Counted from the stretch's first letter, positions 1 through 9,127 are shown. The stretch: 64,000 nt of DNA from Streptococcus suis (GCF_016743335.1 NZ_WCJE01000003.1:1-64000); one strand, 5' to 3'. Notes: a model not told the origin generated them from the sequence alone. A program made the numbers and translations.

Positions 1-20
1 GTATTTTATAAGTATATAGA

Positions 21-60
21 AAAAAGCTAGACCTCTCCGTCCAGAGAATTCTAGCTTTTT
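21..60. terminator. Bidirectional rho-independent terminator
   Basis: Perfect 11-bp arms (AAAAAGCTAGA at 21-31 and its complement at 50-60) with A and T tracts on both sides. It ends the leftward ABC-2 operon whose last stop codon is at 61-63, and could also stop transcription arriving from the left. Confidence 0.85.
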
Positions 61-843
61 TTAATTTCCAACACTGGTGAATTTGGTCATACCATAGCGG
101 AAGAGTTTGTAATTGATGGTAAATAAGACTAGGACAACCAGTGGCAGAGCCAGTCCCCACATAGACAGGTCTAAGAAGTAGAGGGCTGGGAAATAGGCTG
201 TAAAAGCATAAGGGAAAACAAAAATCAGCAGGATTTGAATGATTTTTGGATAGATGTTGAGTGGGTATTGAGCCATCTGATTGAGGGCGAAAATTCCCAT
301 AGTCAAAGGAAATGATTCCACAATCCAAAATGCTAGAGCGGTTGGACCGAGTTGAATGGCTGCATAGAGTAGGCCGATACAAATGGCAATAAAGATGAGT
401 AAGGCTAGTTTTACAAGACTCCATTCCATGCCTAGCTCATTTGAAGCCTGGACTAGTGCAAGGGAACCGATAAGCGTTGTTCCGATTCCTTGAGGTTGAA
501 TTCGTTCACAGATAAGTTGAAAAAGTGGGTTCACAGGCATGAGGAGGAGGCGTTCAAATTCGCCTTGTCGGATATAGCGACTACCAAACATCCAGAGATT
601 GTCAAAGAATATCAAGTGAATGGAGCGTCCGACGGTAGCTATTCCATAGATGAAAAGCATTTGACCGTAGTTGAAACCAGCGATTTCCTTGATATTTCCA
701 AAGAGGATGTTGAGGAAAATCAGGTAGACAATTTGTTCAATCAACGAGGAGAAAAGTCCGATGAAGAAGTCCACCCGAAAGGACATCTGGGCCATCATGT
801 AGACCTTGATGTTATATAAATAGAGGCTGATATATTTCTTCAT
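61..843 (-). CDS. ABC-2 type transporter permease subunit (second of pair)
   Basis: Integral membrane subunit of an ABC exporter, about 260 residues with roughly six hydrophobic segments. The start at 843 (MKKYISLYLYN) is chosen because GGAGG lies 5 bases upstream; a longer reading from 864 has no such site. It begins one base after the stop of the preceding permease, so the two are co-transcribed and probably form a heterodimeric channel driven by the ATPase at 1617-2600. The length and paired arrangement resemble the DUF990/ABC-2 permeases found beside DrrA/NatA-like ATPases. The substrate cannot be read from the sequence. Confidence 0.85.
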   Translation of the reverse strand: MKKYISLYLYNIKVYMMAQMSFRVDFFIGLFSSLIEQIVYLIFLNILFGNIKEIAGFNYGQMLFIYGIATVGRSIHLIFFDNLWMFGSRYIRQGEFERLLLMPVNPLFQLICERIQPQGIGTTLIGSLALVQASNELGMEWSLVKLALLIFIAICIGLLYAAIQLGPTALAFWIVESFPLTMGIFALNQMAQYPLNIYPKIIQILLIFVFPYAFTAYFPALYFLDLSMWGLALPLVVLVLFTINYKLFRYGMTKFTSVGN

Positions 844-844
844 G

Positions 845-1624
845 TTAACCTCCAAAAATGACAATACGACGCTTGGCCTGAGACCAAAGAGCAGCGATGA
901 AGAGAGCGAGGAATGGTATCCAGAGAACTTGCAATCCCAAAGCTCTTAGATCACTTTCCTGACCTAGTAAAATGGAAACAGGAACGTTAACCGCATAATT
1001 ATAGGGAAGGAGTTTCAAAAAGTTTTCCACAGACTGTGGATAAAAACTGAGTGGCAAGAGTGCTCCAGAAGCCAAATTGAAAAGCCCCATCCGTAGGAGC
1101 ATAACTCCCCAGGCATTGACCGTAAAAAATGCTAAGAAGCCAAAAGCCATATCCAGCAATTGAACGATAAACATCCCTAGAATCGAACTGACTAGAAAGA
1201 GCAAAATGGTCTGGCCGTCAGGCAGGTAGAAATCTTGATGAACAAGTAGAATACCGATAAATACGATGGCAAATTTTATCAGTTCCAAGAGTTTATTTCC
1301 AAGGTCCTTGAAAAAGAGGGCTAGGATAAAGGAATAGGGTCTGAGAAATTCTCCAGCAATGCTTCCTTTTAAAATGCTGTAGGATAAATCTTCTCCGAGC
1401 GAGAAGGAATTTAAACTGGCTAGTAGATTAGCAAAGATGATGTATGTAGTAAAGGTTTGCAGGGTAAAGCCATTGACTTCTGATTGAGTGAAGAAAATGG
1501 TTTTCCAGACATAGAGAGCTACCAAAATCTTCACTGCCAGAGAAACGAAAGTCGCTAGAAAGAAAGCCTTGTACTGCATGGCATTCATCATGGTCAGGCG
1601 GGTCATGTAGAGATATTTACGCAT
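845..1624 (-). CDS. ABC-2 type transporter permease subunit (first of pair)
   Basis: About 259 residues, strongly hydrophobic, with around six predicted membrane helices. The start at 1624 (MRKYLYMTRL) is preceded by GAGGAGG with a 6-base gap; the in-frame upstream methionines lie inside the ATPase gene and lack a ribosome site. It overlaps the end of the ATPase gene by 8 bases and is followed after one base by the sister permease, a tight three-gene operon. It is likely the membrane partner of that sister protein. The exported substrate is unknown. Confidence 0.85.
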   Translation of the reverse strand: MRKYLYMTRLTMMNAMQYKAFFLATFVSLAVKILVALYVWKTIFFTQSEVNGFTLQTFTTYIIFANLLASLNSFSLGEDLSYSILKGSIAGEFLRPYSFILALFFKDLGNKLLELIKFAIVFIGILLVHQDFYLPDGQTILLFLVSSILGMFIVQLLDMAFGFLAFFTVNAWGVMLLRMGLFNLASGALLPLSFYPQSVENFLKLLPYNYAVNVPVSILLGQESDLRALGLQVLWIPFLALFIAALWSQAKRRIVIFGG

Positions 1625-2600
1625 GGATACCCTCCTCATAAATTTGGCGGACCATGGTTTCAATTTCCAATTCCTTCATGGTGACATCTTCTACCGAATA
1701 ATGATTAAAGATTTGCTCAATCACCTGGGCACTGGTCCAAAACTTACTTTGATAGTGGATTTCAAAATGAAAGTCATCTATTCGTTCAAATTCCCAGCCT
1801 TCTAGTTGCAAGTCTCTTTCAATCGGCTTTTCTGTGGAAAAGAGAATGGTCTTGACTGTGGAAAAGCGTTCTTTGAGGACGGTCAGAGAACCATCGTAGA
1901 CCTTTTTGCCCTTATCAATGATAAAAATCCGCTCACAGAGGCTTTCGATGTCCTTCATATCATGGGAAGTAATCAAAAAGGTGGTCTGGTATTCTTGGTT
2001 CATATAGCGGATGAAGGAGCGAATGGTCTCCTTGACGCTGGCATCCAAACCGATGGTTGGCTCGTCCAAAAAGACAACGGCAGGCTGGTGGATAAAGATA
2101 GCCGCAAATTCACAACGAACCCGTTGACCGAGTGACAGATTACGGATTGGTTGCTTCATAATATCGGCCAAGTCCAATAAATCAATCAAGACAGCTAATC
2201 GCTCTTTGAATACCTTATCTGGAACATCATAAATTTTTGCATGAAGGATAAAAGATTCCTGGACAGGCAAGTTCCAATCCAAGTGAGATTTTTGTCCAAA
2301 GAGAACACCGATTTGCTTATTAACAGCCTTGCGATTTTCTTGCGGATTGAGTCCGTTGATTCGGACTGAGCCCTGGTCTGGGAAGAGGACTCCCGTCAGC
2401 ATTTTGATAGTCGTAGATTTGCCAGAACCGTTGGAACCGATATAGCCGATGATTTCGCCTTTTTTGACCTGCAAGGAAATATCTTGGACGGCAGGAATTT
2501 TCTTTTTCTTGGGTTTGAAAAAGGCCTTAATAGAACCTTTGAGACCGACTTCCTTATCTATGATGGAATAGGTTTTTGATAGATGTTCAGCTTGAATCAT
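1617..2600 (-). CDS. ABC transporter ATP-binding protein, NatA/DrrA type
   Basis: Cytoplasmic ATPase of the exporter encoded by this three-gene operon, 327 residues. Walker A is GSNGSGKST at residues 55-63. The signature motif is slightly divergent (LSLGQ rather than LSGGQ), and Walker B reads VVFLDEPTIGLD. A basic insert (FKPKKKKIP, about residues 28-36) precedes the nucleotide-binding core, as in several ATPases of polysaccharide or drug exporters with extended N termini. The start at 2600 has AAAGGAG upstream. It is the first gene of the operon, so the promoter should lie in 2601-2680. Confidence 0.9.
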   Translation of the reverse strand: MIQAEHLSKTYSIIDKEVGLKGSIKAFFKPKKKKIPAVQDISLQVKKGEIIGYIGSNGSGKSTTIKMLTGVLFPDQGSVRINGLNPQENRKAVNKQIGVLFGQKSHLDWNLPVQESFILHAKIYDVPDKVFKERLAVLIDLLDLADIMKQPIRNLSLGQRVRCEFAAIFIHQPAVVFLDEPTIGLDASVKETIRSFIRYMNQEYQTTFLITSHDMKDIESLCERIFIIDKGKKVYDGSLTVLKERFSTVKTILFSTEKPIERDLQLEGWEFERIDDFHFEIHYQSKFWTSAQVIEQIFNHYSVEDVTMKELEIETMVRQIYEEGIHA

Positions 2601-2683
2601 TTCATCATCTCCTTTAAGAAAACGTTTGCACGATAAGACTATTATATCATATTTCTTAAGAGGGTGAAGGTAGAAAATAATGA

Positions 2684-3217
2684 TTACGGTAACATTTTTA
2701 TTAGAAAATCGGTCATATATTGAGGAGATTCTTGCTTCCCATTTTTAATCCATACCTGCATGATACCGAAGAAGGCATGTGAAAAATAGATGCTGCTGTA
2801 TTCTTTTTCCAGTTGTGATAAATTCTCTTTTCCCAAACGCTCAGCTAAATCGTTTGCGATCAATAATCTAACTTTATTGATAAGAAAATTTTGGATTTCT
2901 TGAGTTCCGTTATGAGTTAGTAGGGCTGAGAGTAATTTTTCACGATAGAGCAATTCGAAAATTTCTAAAAATGATGATTGGCGATTGCCATCATAACGGT
3001 CAAATTTAGCCTCTAATTTGTGAAAAAGTCCCTGTTGATAGGAGTCAATCAATTCATATTTATCCTTATAATGGGTATAAAAACTAGAGCGACTAATTCC
3101 TGCTGTTTGAGCGAGGTGGGTGGTTGTAATTTCGTTAAACCCTTGAGTTTCTAGGCAAGTCACCATTGCTTCTAAAATGGCTTGACGAGTTTGTTCTTTC
3201 CGATTATCTGTTCCCAT
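2684..3217 (-). CDS. TetR family transcriptional repressor
   Basis: A 177-residue one-component regulator. The N-terminal helix-turn-helix is visible (QAILEAM, then ITTTHLAQTAGISRSSFYTHY at about residues 30-50), followed by an all-helical ligand domain. The start at 3217 (MGTDNRKEQ) is chosen because AAAGGAG lies just upstream. It is divergent from the YhgE/Pip gene at 3344, an arrangement common for this pair in streptococci. Two copies of one 17-bp palindrome sit in the shared intergenic region, so it probably represses both itself and the YhgE gene. The inducer is unknown. Confidence 0.88.
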   Translation of the reverse strand: MGTDNRKEQTRQAILEAMVTCLETQGFNEITTTHLAQTAGISRSSFYTHYKDKYELIDSYQQGLFHKLEAKFDRYDGNRQSSFLEIFELLYREKLLSALLTHNGTQEIQNFLINKVRLLIANDLAERLGKENLSQLEKEYSSIYFSHAFFGIMQVWIKNGKQESPQYMTDFLIKMLP

Positions 3218-3237
3218 TTTGCTCCTTTTATACATTT

Positions 3238-3254
3238 TTAGACACATTGTCCAA
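3238..3254. promoter_or_regulatory. TetR operator, site 1
   Basis: Reads TTAGACACATTGTCCAA, an imperfect palindrome of the form TTRGACA-N3-TGTCYAA. It lies just upstream of the TetR gene start and would cover that gene's promoter or leader. The same pattern recurs inverted at 3316-3332. Confidence 0.7.
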
Positions 3255-3272
3255 AAAAACGATTCATATTAC

Positions 3273-3300
3273 TTGATTTTGAAAATGATACTTGTATAAT
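3273..3300 (+). promoter_or_regulatory. Sigma-A promoter for the YhgE/Pip gene
   Basis: TTGATT at 3273-3278 and TATAAT at 3295-3300 with a 16-bp spacer. The downstream palindrome at 3316-3332 lies where a bound repressor would block initiation or elongation. Confidence 0.7.
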
Positions 3301-3315
3301 ATATTTTATCAGTTT

Positions 3316-3332
3316 TTGGACAGGATGTCTAA
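3316..3332. promoter_or_regulatory. TetR operator, site 2
   Basis: Reads TTGGACAGGATGTCTAA, the inverted equivalent of the site at 3238-3254. It overlaps the beginning of the AAAGGAGG ribosome site of the YhgE gene and follows its promoter. Confidence 0.7.
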
Positions 3333-3343
3333 AGGAGGTTCTT

Positions 3344-5803
3344 ATGTCGGAAAAAGTAAAGAATTTTTTCAAAAAACCAATGACCTTGATCACCATTCTC
3401 GGTGTTTCCTGTGTCCCAGCCTTATATAACATTAGTTTCCTAACCTCTATGTGGGACCCTTACGGCCGACTAGACCAGTTGCCTGTAGCAGTTGTCAATC
3501 AAGACCAGTCGGCGAGCTTTCAAGATAAAACCCTTACCATTGGTGATGATATGGTGGATAATATGAAAGAGAGCAAGAGCCTGGATTTCCATTTTGTATC
3601 AGAAAAAGATGCGGAAAAAGGTTTGGAAGAAGGGGACTATTACATGGTCATCACCCTACCAGAAGATTTATCGGAAAAAGCATCCAGTCTCTTGACGGAT
3701 CAGCCTGAGCCACTAACAATTTCTTACCAAACCTCTAAAGGTCACAGCTTTGTCGCTTCTAAGATGGGCGAATCAGCCATGGAAAAATTGAAAGCGTCTG
3801 TTTCAGAGACGATTACTGAAACATACACCTCGGCTGTTTTTGACAGCATGGGAGAGATTCAAAACGGCATGGTTAAGGCAGCAGATGGAAGTCAACAATT
3901 GACAGATGGAGCTAGTCAATTAGAAACCGGAAGTCAGACTCTATCATCAGGCTTATCTACCTTATCTTCATCAGGTCAATCACTGGTGACAGGAGCAAAC
4001 CAATTGGCTACTGGAGTTGTGTCTTATACAGATGGAGTCAATCAGGCTGCTTCAGGAAGTCAAACACTTTCCAGTGGCTTAACAACCTACACAAATGGGG
4101 TAGCGAGTCTTGCTTCAGGTGCAGAGCAATTAAATGCCAATTCCTCTCAGCTCATCGCTGGGGTGGGACAATTGCAAACAGGAGCAAGTCAGGTCGAACA
4201 ACTGGTAACAGGAGCCAATCAATTGCAGGCAGGCTTGGAGCAACTCGCTAGTTCAACTAGTTTGTCTGCTGAACAGTCTAGTCAGATACAGGCTTTATTG
4301 ACAGGGCTTCCTCAGTTGCAGGCGGCCATCAACCAATTAAATGATAGCCTCTCAAGTATCGGAGGACTTGCAGTAGATACCTCTACTCTATCTAGCCTCT
4401 TGACAGAGATGGGGGCTCAAGCTCAAGGATTGTTGACTGCAGCCCAAGCTGATAAAACAGCCAGCATTGAAGCCTTGCAAGCAACGGCTACCTATCAAAA
4501 CTTGACAGCTGATCAGCAAGCTGAATTGGTTGGTGCCCTTCAAAACTCACCTTCGACAACAATGACAGCAGCCCAAACGATTTTGGGCCAATTGTCTCAA
4601 CTGAGTCAAGCCTTATCAAGCTTACAAAGTCTTTCTGGCATGGCAACACAAATGAGCCAGCTGCAATCAGCTGTCGGTCAGATCAACACGGCTGCCAATC
4701 AAGCATTGCCAGGTGCTACAACAGCTATTGAAAACCTATCAAGTGGCTTGAGTCAGGTCAATACCGCCTTGAACCAGCAAGTTCTACCAGGAACTCAAGC
4801 CTTGACGAGTGGTGTGAGTCAACTTCAAACACAATTATCAAGTGGAGCTAGTCAGCTTATGTCAGGGGTGACAGCCTATACCGCAGGTGTTGCCCAATTA
4901 GCAGAGGGTGGAGCTCAGTTGGTTGCGAATAATAGTAGCATCCAATCAGGAGGTAGCCAGTTAACATCAGGATTGGCAACCTTGGCATCCAACTCCAGTC
5001 AACTTGTCAGCGGTTCAGGACAACTGGCTTCTGGTAGTCAGCAATTGATTGCTGGTGCGGATCAATTAGCTAGTGGCGGTCAAACCTTGACAAGCGGTAT
5101 TTCCAGTCTTCGTACAGGTAGTGAAACATTAACAAATTCACTCAGATCAGCCAGTCAACAACTATCAGTCATCTCTGTAGAAGACAAAAATGCACAAGCA
5201 GTTTCTCAACCAGTCACCTTGGAACACAGTGACCAAGATGATGTGAAGACCAACGGTGTCGGAATGGCTCCTTATATGGTATCTGTCGCACTAATGGTTG
5301 TAGCCTTATCAGCGAATGTTATTTTTGTCAAACACATTGATAATCGCTCCTACAAGAATCGTTGGGACTGGGCCAAAGGAAAACTCTTGCTCAATGGTAT
5401 TATTGCCAGTCTAGCAGCAGTGATTTTGTACGGTGTTCTTCGCTTGATTGGAATTGATCCGGCTCATCCAATGGCAACCTTGGGATTAATCCTTTTAGCC
5501 TCTTGGACCTTCATGGCCCTCGTTACAGCCCTGGTGGGATGGAACAATCGTTTCGGATCCTTTGCCAGTTTAATTCTCTTGTTACTACAGCTTGGCTCAA
5601 GTGCAGGTACCTATCCAATCGAACTTAGCCCACGCTTCTTCCAAGTCATTCAGCCTTATCTTCCAATGACCTATTCTGTTTCAGGTCTTCGTCAAACCAT
5701 TTCTATGGTTGGAAATAGTAGTCATCAAGTTTGGATGCTGAGCCTCTTCTTAGTAGGTTTTATGGGATTAGGTCTCATGATGTATCGACCGACAGAGGAC
5801 TAG
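3344..5803 (+). CDS. YhgE/Pip family membrane protein
   Basis: 819 residues. One N-terminal hydrophobic segment (about 15-35) is followed by an extracellular region and then, from about residue 175 to 600, a long array of GxxQLxxGxxxL-type repeats rich in Ser, Gly, Gln and Leu. About five membrane helices follow at the C terminus. This is the architecture of the phage infection protein (Pip) of Lactococcus, a phage receptor, and of YhgE in Bacillus. Ribosome site AAAGGAGG precedes the start. It is probably under the divergent TetR repressor. Its cellular role is unclear; ABC-2-like topology suggests export or envelope function. Confidence 0.88.
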   Translation: MSEKVKNFFKKPMTLITILGVSCVPALYNISFLTSMWDPYGRLDQLPVAVVNQDQSASFQDKTLTIGDDMVDNMKESKSLDFHFVSEKDAEKGLEEGDYYMVITLPEDLSEKASSLLTDQPEPLTISYQTSKGHSFVASKMGESAMEKLKASVSETITETYTSAVFDSMGEIQNGMVKAADGSQQLTDGASQLETGSQTLSSGLSTLSSSGQSLVTGANQLATGVVSYTDGVNQAASGSQTLSSGLTTYTNGVASLASGAEQLNANSSQLIAGVGQLQTGASQVEQLVTGANQLQAGLEQLASSTSLSAEQSSQIQALLTGLPQLQAAINQLNDSLSSIGGLAVDTSTLSSLLTEMGAQAQGLLTAAQADKTASIEALQATATYQNLTADQQAELVGALQNSPSTTMTAAQTILGQLSQLSQALSSLQSLSGMATQMSQLQSAVGQINTAANQALPGATTAIENLSSGLSQVNTALNQQVLPGTQALTSGVSQLQTQLSSGASQLMSGVTAYTAGVAQLAEGGAQLVANNSSIQSGGSQLTSGLATLASNSSQLVSGSGQLASGSQQLIAGADQLASGGQTLTSGISSLRTGSETLTNSLRSASQQLSVISVEDKNAQAVSQPVTLEHSDQDDVKTNGVGMAPYMVSVALMVVALSANVIFVKHIDNRSYKNRWDWAKGKLLLNGIIASLAAVILYGVLRLIGIDPAHPMATLGLILLASWTFMALVTALVGWNNRFGSFASLILLLLQLGSSAGTYPIELSPRFFQVIQPYLPMTYSVSGLRQTISMVGNSSHQVWMLSLFLVGFMGLGLMMYRPTED

Positions 5804-5818
5804 TTTCTTTTGGATAAT

Positions 5819-5852
5819 AGCAGAGCAGGTTTCCTGTTCTGTTATTTTTTGC
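5819..5852 (+). terminator. Rho-independent terminator after the YhgE gene
   Basis: Stem of AGCAGAGCAGG with CCTGTTCTGTT (one G-T pair), TTT loop, followed by a T-rich tract. Confidence 0.75.
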
Positions 5853-5870
5853 TTTTTTTTACATGTATCA

Positions 5871-5899
5871 TTTACAATGACAACAAAAAGGTGTACAAT
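5871..5899 (+). promoter_or_regulatory. Sigma-A promoter for the NatAB-like exporter
   Basis: TTTACA at 5871-5876 and TACAAT at 5894-5899, 17-bp spacer, 28 bp before the start codon at 5928. Confidence 0.7.
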
Positions 5900-5927
5900 A
5901 AAAGCAATCAATTCTAAGGAGGTTGAG

Positions 5928-6821
5928 ATGTTAGAAGTTCGTCACTTGTGCAAAAGTTACGGAAGCAAGGAAGTCTTGAAGGACATTTCCTTCACTATTC
6001 CGTCTGGAACCATTTGTGGTCTAGTCGGGAAAAATGGAGCAGGGAAAACCACCTTCTTCCATTCCTTACTCCGCTTTGTCACATACGAGGGTGAGATTAT
6101 CCTGGACCAGCAGGCAGTCACACCAGCTTTGTTCCAAAAAATCGGCTACCTGCCAGAAGAGCGAAGTCTGATGCCCAAGCTCAGCGTCTTTGAGCAGGTG
6201 CGGTATCTGGCTAGTCTTAAGGGGATGACCAGCAAGGAGGTGGCGGAAAAGCTGCCACTCTGGATGAAAAAACTTGAGGTCAAGGGCAAGATGACCGATA
6301 AGATCAAGAGTCTGTCCAAGGGGAATCAGCAGAAGGTGCAGTTGATTGTCACCCTGATTCATGAGCCAGACCTGATTATCCTGGACGAGCCTTTTTCTGG
6401 GCTGGATCCTGTCAATACGGCCTTGCTCAAGCGTGTGATTTTGGAGGAAAAGGAGCGGGGAGCGACCTTGATTTTCTCTGACCACGTTATGACCAATGTG
6501 GAGGAACTGTGCGATCAACTGCTGATGATTCAGGACGGACAGCTGGTGCTCAACGGAGGCATTCAGGAAATCCGTCGCCAGTTTGGTCGGACCCGCCTCT
6601 TTATCTCGTCCGACGTGGCACGGGAACGCCTGGAAGGTCTGCCCCATGTGCTGTCTGTTCAGATGACCAATCAGGACAAGTGGCGGTTGGTCTTGGACGA
6701 CGAAGCTGCTGGACCAGAACTCTTCCAGCTCATCAGCGGAGGAAGCTATCTGGCGACCTTTGACCAGCAAGCTCCGACAATCGATGAAATCTTCAAAATC
6801 AAATCGGGGGTGGCAGAATGA
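5928..6821 (+). CDS. ABC transporter ATP-binding protein, NatA-like
   Basis: 297-residue cytoplasmic ATPase. Walker A is GLVGKNGAGKTT near residue 35, the signature motif is LSKGNQQKVQ, and Walker B is LIILDEPFSGLDP. The start at 5928 (MLEVRHLCKSYG) is chosen because AAGGAGG lies 5-7 bases upstream, and the in-frame ATG at 5877 falls between the promoter elements. Its stop overlaps the start of the permease gene at 6818 by 4 bases (ATGA), so the two are translationally coupled. The C-terminal part after the ATPase core resembles that of NatA/YhaQ-type sodium or drug exporters; the substrate is not determined. Confidence 0.9.
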   Translation: MLEVRHLCKSYGSKEVLKDISFTIPSGTICGLVGKNGAGKTTFFHSLLRFVTYEGEIILDQQAVTPALFQKIGYLPEERSLMPKLSVFEQVRYLASLKGMTSKEVAEKLPLWMKKLEVKGKMTDKIKSLSKGNQQKVQLIVTLIHEPDLIILDEPFSGLDPVNTALLKRVILEEKERGATLIFSDHVMTNVEELCDQLLMIQDGQLVLNGGIQEIRRQFGRTRLFISSDVARERLEGLPHVLSVQMTNQDKWRLVLDDEAAGPELFQLISGGSYLATFDQQAPTIDEIFKIKSGVAE

Positions 6822-8026
6822 ACTCATTATTTCTAGTTGCGAAGGAAACCTATCTCCGTCAGGTCAAGTCTTGGTCCTTTGTCTTTATGGTCTTTGCTCC
6901 TTTTATTATGATTTTCTTTTCATTGGGAATCGGTTATCTGACGGGGTCTAGCATGGACCAAGGTGGTCAGGAGATTGCCCTGATTAGTCAAGAGGCGTCT
7001 GTTCAGTCGGCCTTTGAGGACTTGGACGGGCTAACCTCAGACTACACCGATGAAGAAGCAGCTAAAAAAGCTCTCGAGGACGAGGACTTGTTGGGCTATT
7101 TGATCGTAACCGTAAGCGACGGTCAGCTCTCAGCCGTTTATCATGGAAATGAACTGCCAAGTATAGAAACAGAAACGGCTATCCAGCAGACTCTGGCAGA
7201 GCTTCAGGACCAGTTGAACAAGGAAGATGCCCAGCTGACCAGTCAGCAAGAGGCGACACTGGCTCGCACCCCAGCTTATCAGGTCCAGTTGGTTGAGAAC
7301 AAGGGCTATGAGAAGATTGGGAAATTTATTCTCTTCTTTGCCTTGATTTTCCTCCTCTACGTTCTGACTATGATTTATGCTTCGACAACTGCTCAGGAAG
7401 TGGCCAGTGAGAAGGGGACCAAGATTATGGAGGTTATCTTCTCTAGTGTACCGGCTTCGACCTATTTCTACGGCCGGATTCTAGGGATTTTCATGGTCAT
7501 TGCCACTCACTTGGGCATCTATGCTCTTGGCGGTGTGGGCAGTTACCAGTTTGCCAGTCTAGCCCTGCTCACTATGCAGGACAATCCCATTGCTCAGGCT
7601 GTTTTGGGCGGATTTGACTGGTTTATTCTCTTTTTCTCCCTCTTTGGTCTGGTCCTGATTGTTGTCATTGCGGCCCTCTGTGGCTCCTTGGTGGTCCGTC
7701 AGGAAGATGTCAATAAGGCCGTCCAGCCAGTCATGTACCCTATTATTATTGGCTTTATCGGGGCAATGACCTTGGGTCAGCAGGCTCAGGAGTCTATCTT
7801 ACTCAAAATCGGCTCCTATGTGCCACTGTTATCGACCTTCTTCATGCCAATTCGTATCATCAACGGCTGGGCAAATGGTCTGGAAGCAGGGCTTTCCCTC
7901 CTTATCCTCATTGCCAGCACAGTAGCAGCGATCTACTTTATCGGAAAATCCTATGCGGGCTTGATTCTGCAAACAGATGATATCGGTCTTTGGAAAAGCT
8001 TGAAAAAAGGTCTATCTAGTAAATAA
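6818..8026 (+). CDS. ABC transporter permease, NatB-like
   Basis: 402 residues. The first membrane helix lies near residues 20-40. A large soluble extracellular domain follows (about 45-165), then five helices in the C-terminal half, the ABC-2/NatB topology with a big loop after helix 1. The motif VASEKGTKIMEVIFSSVP, typical of this permease family, follows the second helix. It overlaps the ATPase gene by 4 bases. Together they form an exporter; NatAB exports sodium in Bacillus, but related pairs handle other cations or peptides, so no substrate is assigned. Confidence 0.9.
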   Translation: MNSLFLVAKETYLRQVKSWSFVFMVFAPFIMIFFSLGIGYLTGSSMDQGGQEIALISQEASVQSAFEDLDGLTSDYTDEEAAKKALEDEDLLGYLIVTVSDGQLSAVYHGNELPSIETETAIQQTLAELQDQLNKEDAQLTSQQEATLARTPAYQVQLVENKGYEKIGKFILFFALIFLLYVLTMIYASTTAQEVASEKGTKIMEVIFSSVPASTYFYGRILGIFMVIATHLGIYALGGVGSYQFASLALLTMQDNPIAQAVLGGFDWFILFFSLFGLVLIVVIAALCGSLVVRQEDVNKAVQPVMYPIIIGFIGAMTLGQQAQESILLKIGSYVPLLSTFFMPIRIINGWANGLEAGLSLLILIASTVAAIYFIGKSYAGLILQTDDIGLWKSLKKGLSSK

Positions 8027-8032
8027 ATGAAG

Positions 8033-8064
8033 AAACCAGCCTAGGAAACTAAGCTGGTTTTATC
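8033..8064. terminator. Terminator shared by convergent operons
   Basis: AAACCAGC at 8033-8040 pairs with GCTGGTTT at 8053-8060. It sits between the rightward natAB-like pair and the leftward DUF4097 gene. Confidence 0.7.
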
Positions 8065-8068
8065 ATTC

Positions 8069-9127
8069 TTATTTTGGTGTCCCTAAATTGATTGTCGCAT
8101 TGGTGGCTTCAATGGTCAGTTTGTTCTTGCTACCTTTGTTTTCTAGGGTTAGGGTCTGTAGATCGTTTTCTGTCTTGACAGGGTATTTGGTGTACTTATC
8201 GCTAGTGAAAATACCGACTTCCCCTAGTCGCTCTTTTAAGTAAGGGTCTTGGTTAACCATCTCTCCCAAATCATTCCCATCTTCATAGTAGTAACCTTGG
8301 GCTTCTACTAATTTTTTCTTGTCGATTTGGTTGGTGATGAGCAAGTTGCTATCTGCCAGACTCTTATCCGTCACATCCAAAAATGTTGTAGAAGAATAGG
8401 TGTCGGACGGGGTGAAGCGATTGTCGTCAAGAAGGGTCACTTGCTTGCTATCCAGTTGGCTATAGCCCTCGATGGTCACATTTTCCAAACTGGTTTCAGA
8501 TAAGCGGATGCTACTTTCGTGGAGGTCGATGTGCATATCTTTTAGAGTGGATTGTGTCGCTTGGAAGTAGCCTGCTTCGATCTGGCCGCTGTCAATGGTC
8601 ACCTTGTCGAGATCGACACCACCAGACAGATTTGCCTCTTTGATATGGATATTCTCAATCGTGAAACCGCCAAAATCATAGAAGTGGAGATTGTGTCCCT
8701 CTAATTTATCCAGTGTCTTCCCTTTAGGCACTTCAATGGTGACGGAGAAGACATTGATACGACGTTGGGCCAACCTTTCTCCAAGATACTGCATAATTCC
8801 TTCGATAGCAAAAGATTCTTGTTGTGAAGAAAGGGTCAAAGTGCCCTCTTTTTCTGCTAGTTTTAAGGGGGATTGCATATTGTTGTCGGAGTTGGCATAG
8901 GTCACATGGTAGTTGCTATCGCTAGACTCCTTGATATAGACGCTGTGGGGGATAAAGTCAATTTTAATGGTATTCAAATCTGTGAAGGTCTTATGAACTT
9001 CCGTCGGAGCAGCAACCTCTTCCAAGCGGGTTACGCCTCCTGTGAAAAATCCAATGCCAGCTAGAATTAAGCCTGCAATCAGGCTGACAAAGCCGAAAAT
9101 AATGGCCATGGTTAGTTTCTTTTTCAT
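8069..9127 (-). CDS. DUF4097 family beta-strand repeat protein
   Basis: 352 residues. An N-terminal membrane anchor (about 7-29, IIFGFVSLIAGLILAGIGFF) is followed by a long soluble region of short alternating beta-strands (for example LDKLEGHNLHFYDFGGFTIENIHIKEANLSGG is spread over about 140-170), as in the putative adhesin/DUF4097 family. It is the last gene of the PadR operon and overlaps the DUF1700 gene by 4 bases (ATGA). Such padR-DUF1700-DUF4097 operons are widespread in Firmicutes and are usually linked to envelope stress, but no biochemical role is established. Confidence 0.85.
   Translation of the reverse strand: MKKKLTMAIIFGFVSLIAGLILAGIGFFTGGVTRLEEVAAPTEVHKTFTDLNTIKIDFIPHSVYIKESSDSNYHVTYANSDNNMQSPLKLAEKEGTLTLSSQQESFAIEGIMQYLGERLAQRRINVFSVTIEVPKGKTLDKLEGHNLHFYDFGGFTIENIHIKEANLSGGVDLDKVTIDSGQIEAGYFQATQSTLKDMHIDLHESSIRLSETSLENVTIEGYSQLDSKQVTLLDDNRFTPSDTYSSTTFLDVTDKSLADSNLLITNQIDKKKLVEAQGYYYEDGNDLGEMVNQDPYLKERLGEVGIFTSDKYTKYPVKTENDLQTLTLENKGSKNKLTIEATNATINLGTPK

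Noticed and set aside
490-819. 109-codon plus-strand frame within the ABC-2 permease region
   Set aside because: Antisense to a hydrophobic permease, where acidic shadow frames are common; no ribosome site.
6066-6827. Long open frame on the minus strand opposite the NatA-like ATPase gene (253 codons)
   Set aside because: Antisense to a gene with all ABC motifs; its product has no recognisable pattern and no promoter or ribosome site.
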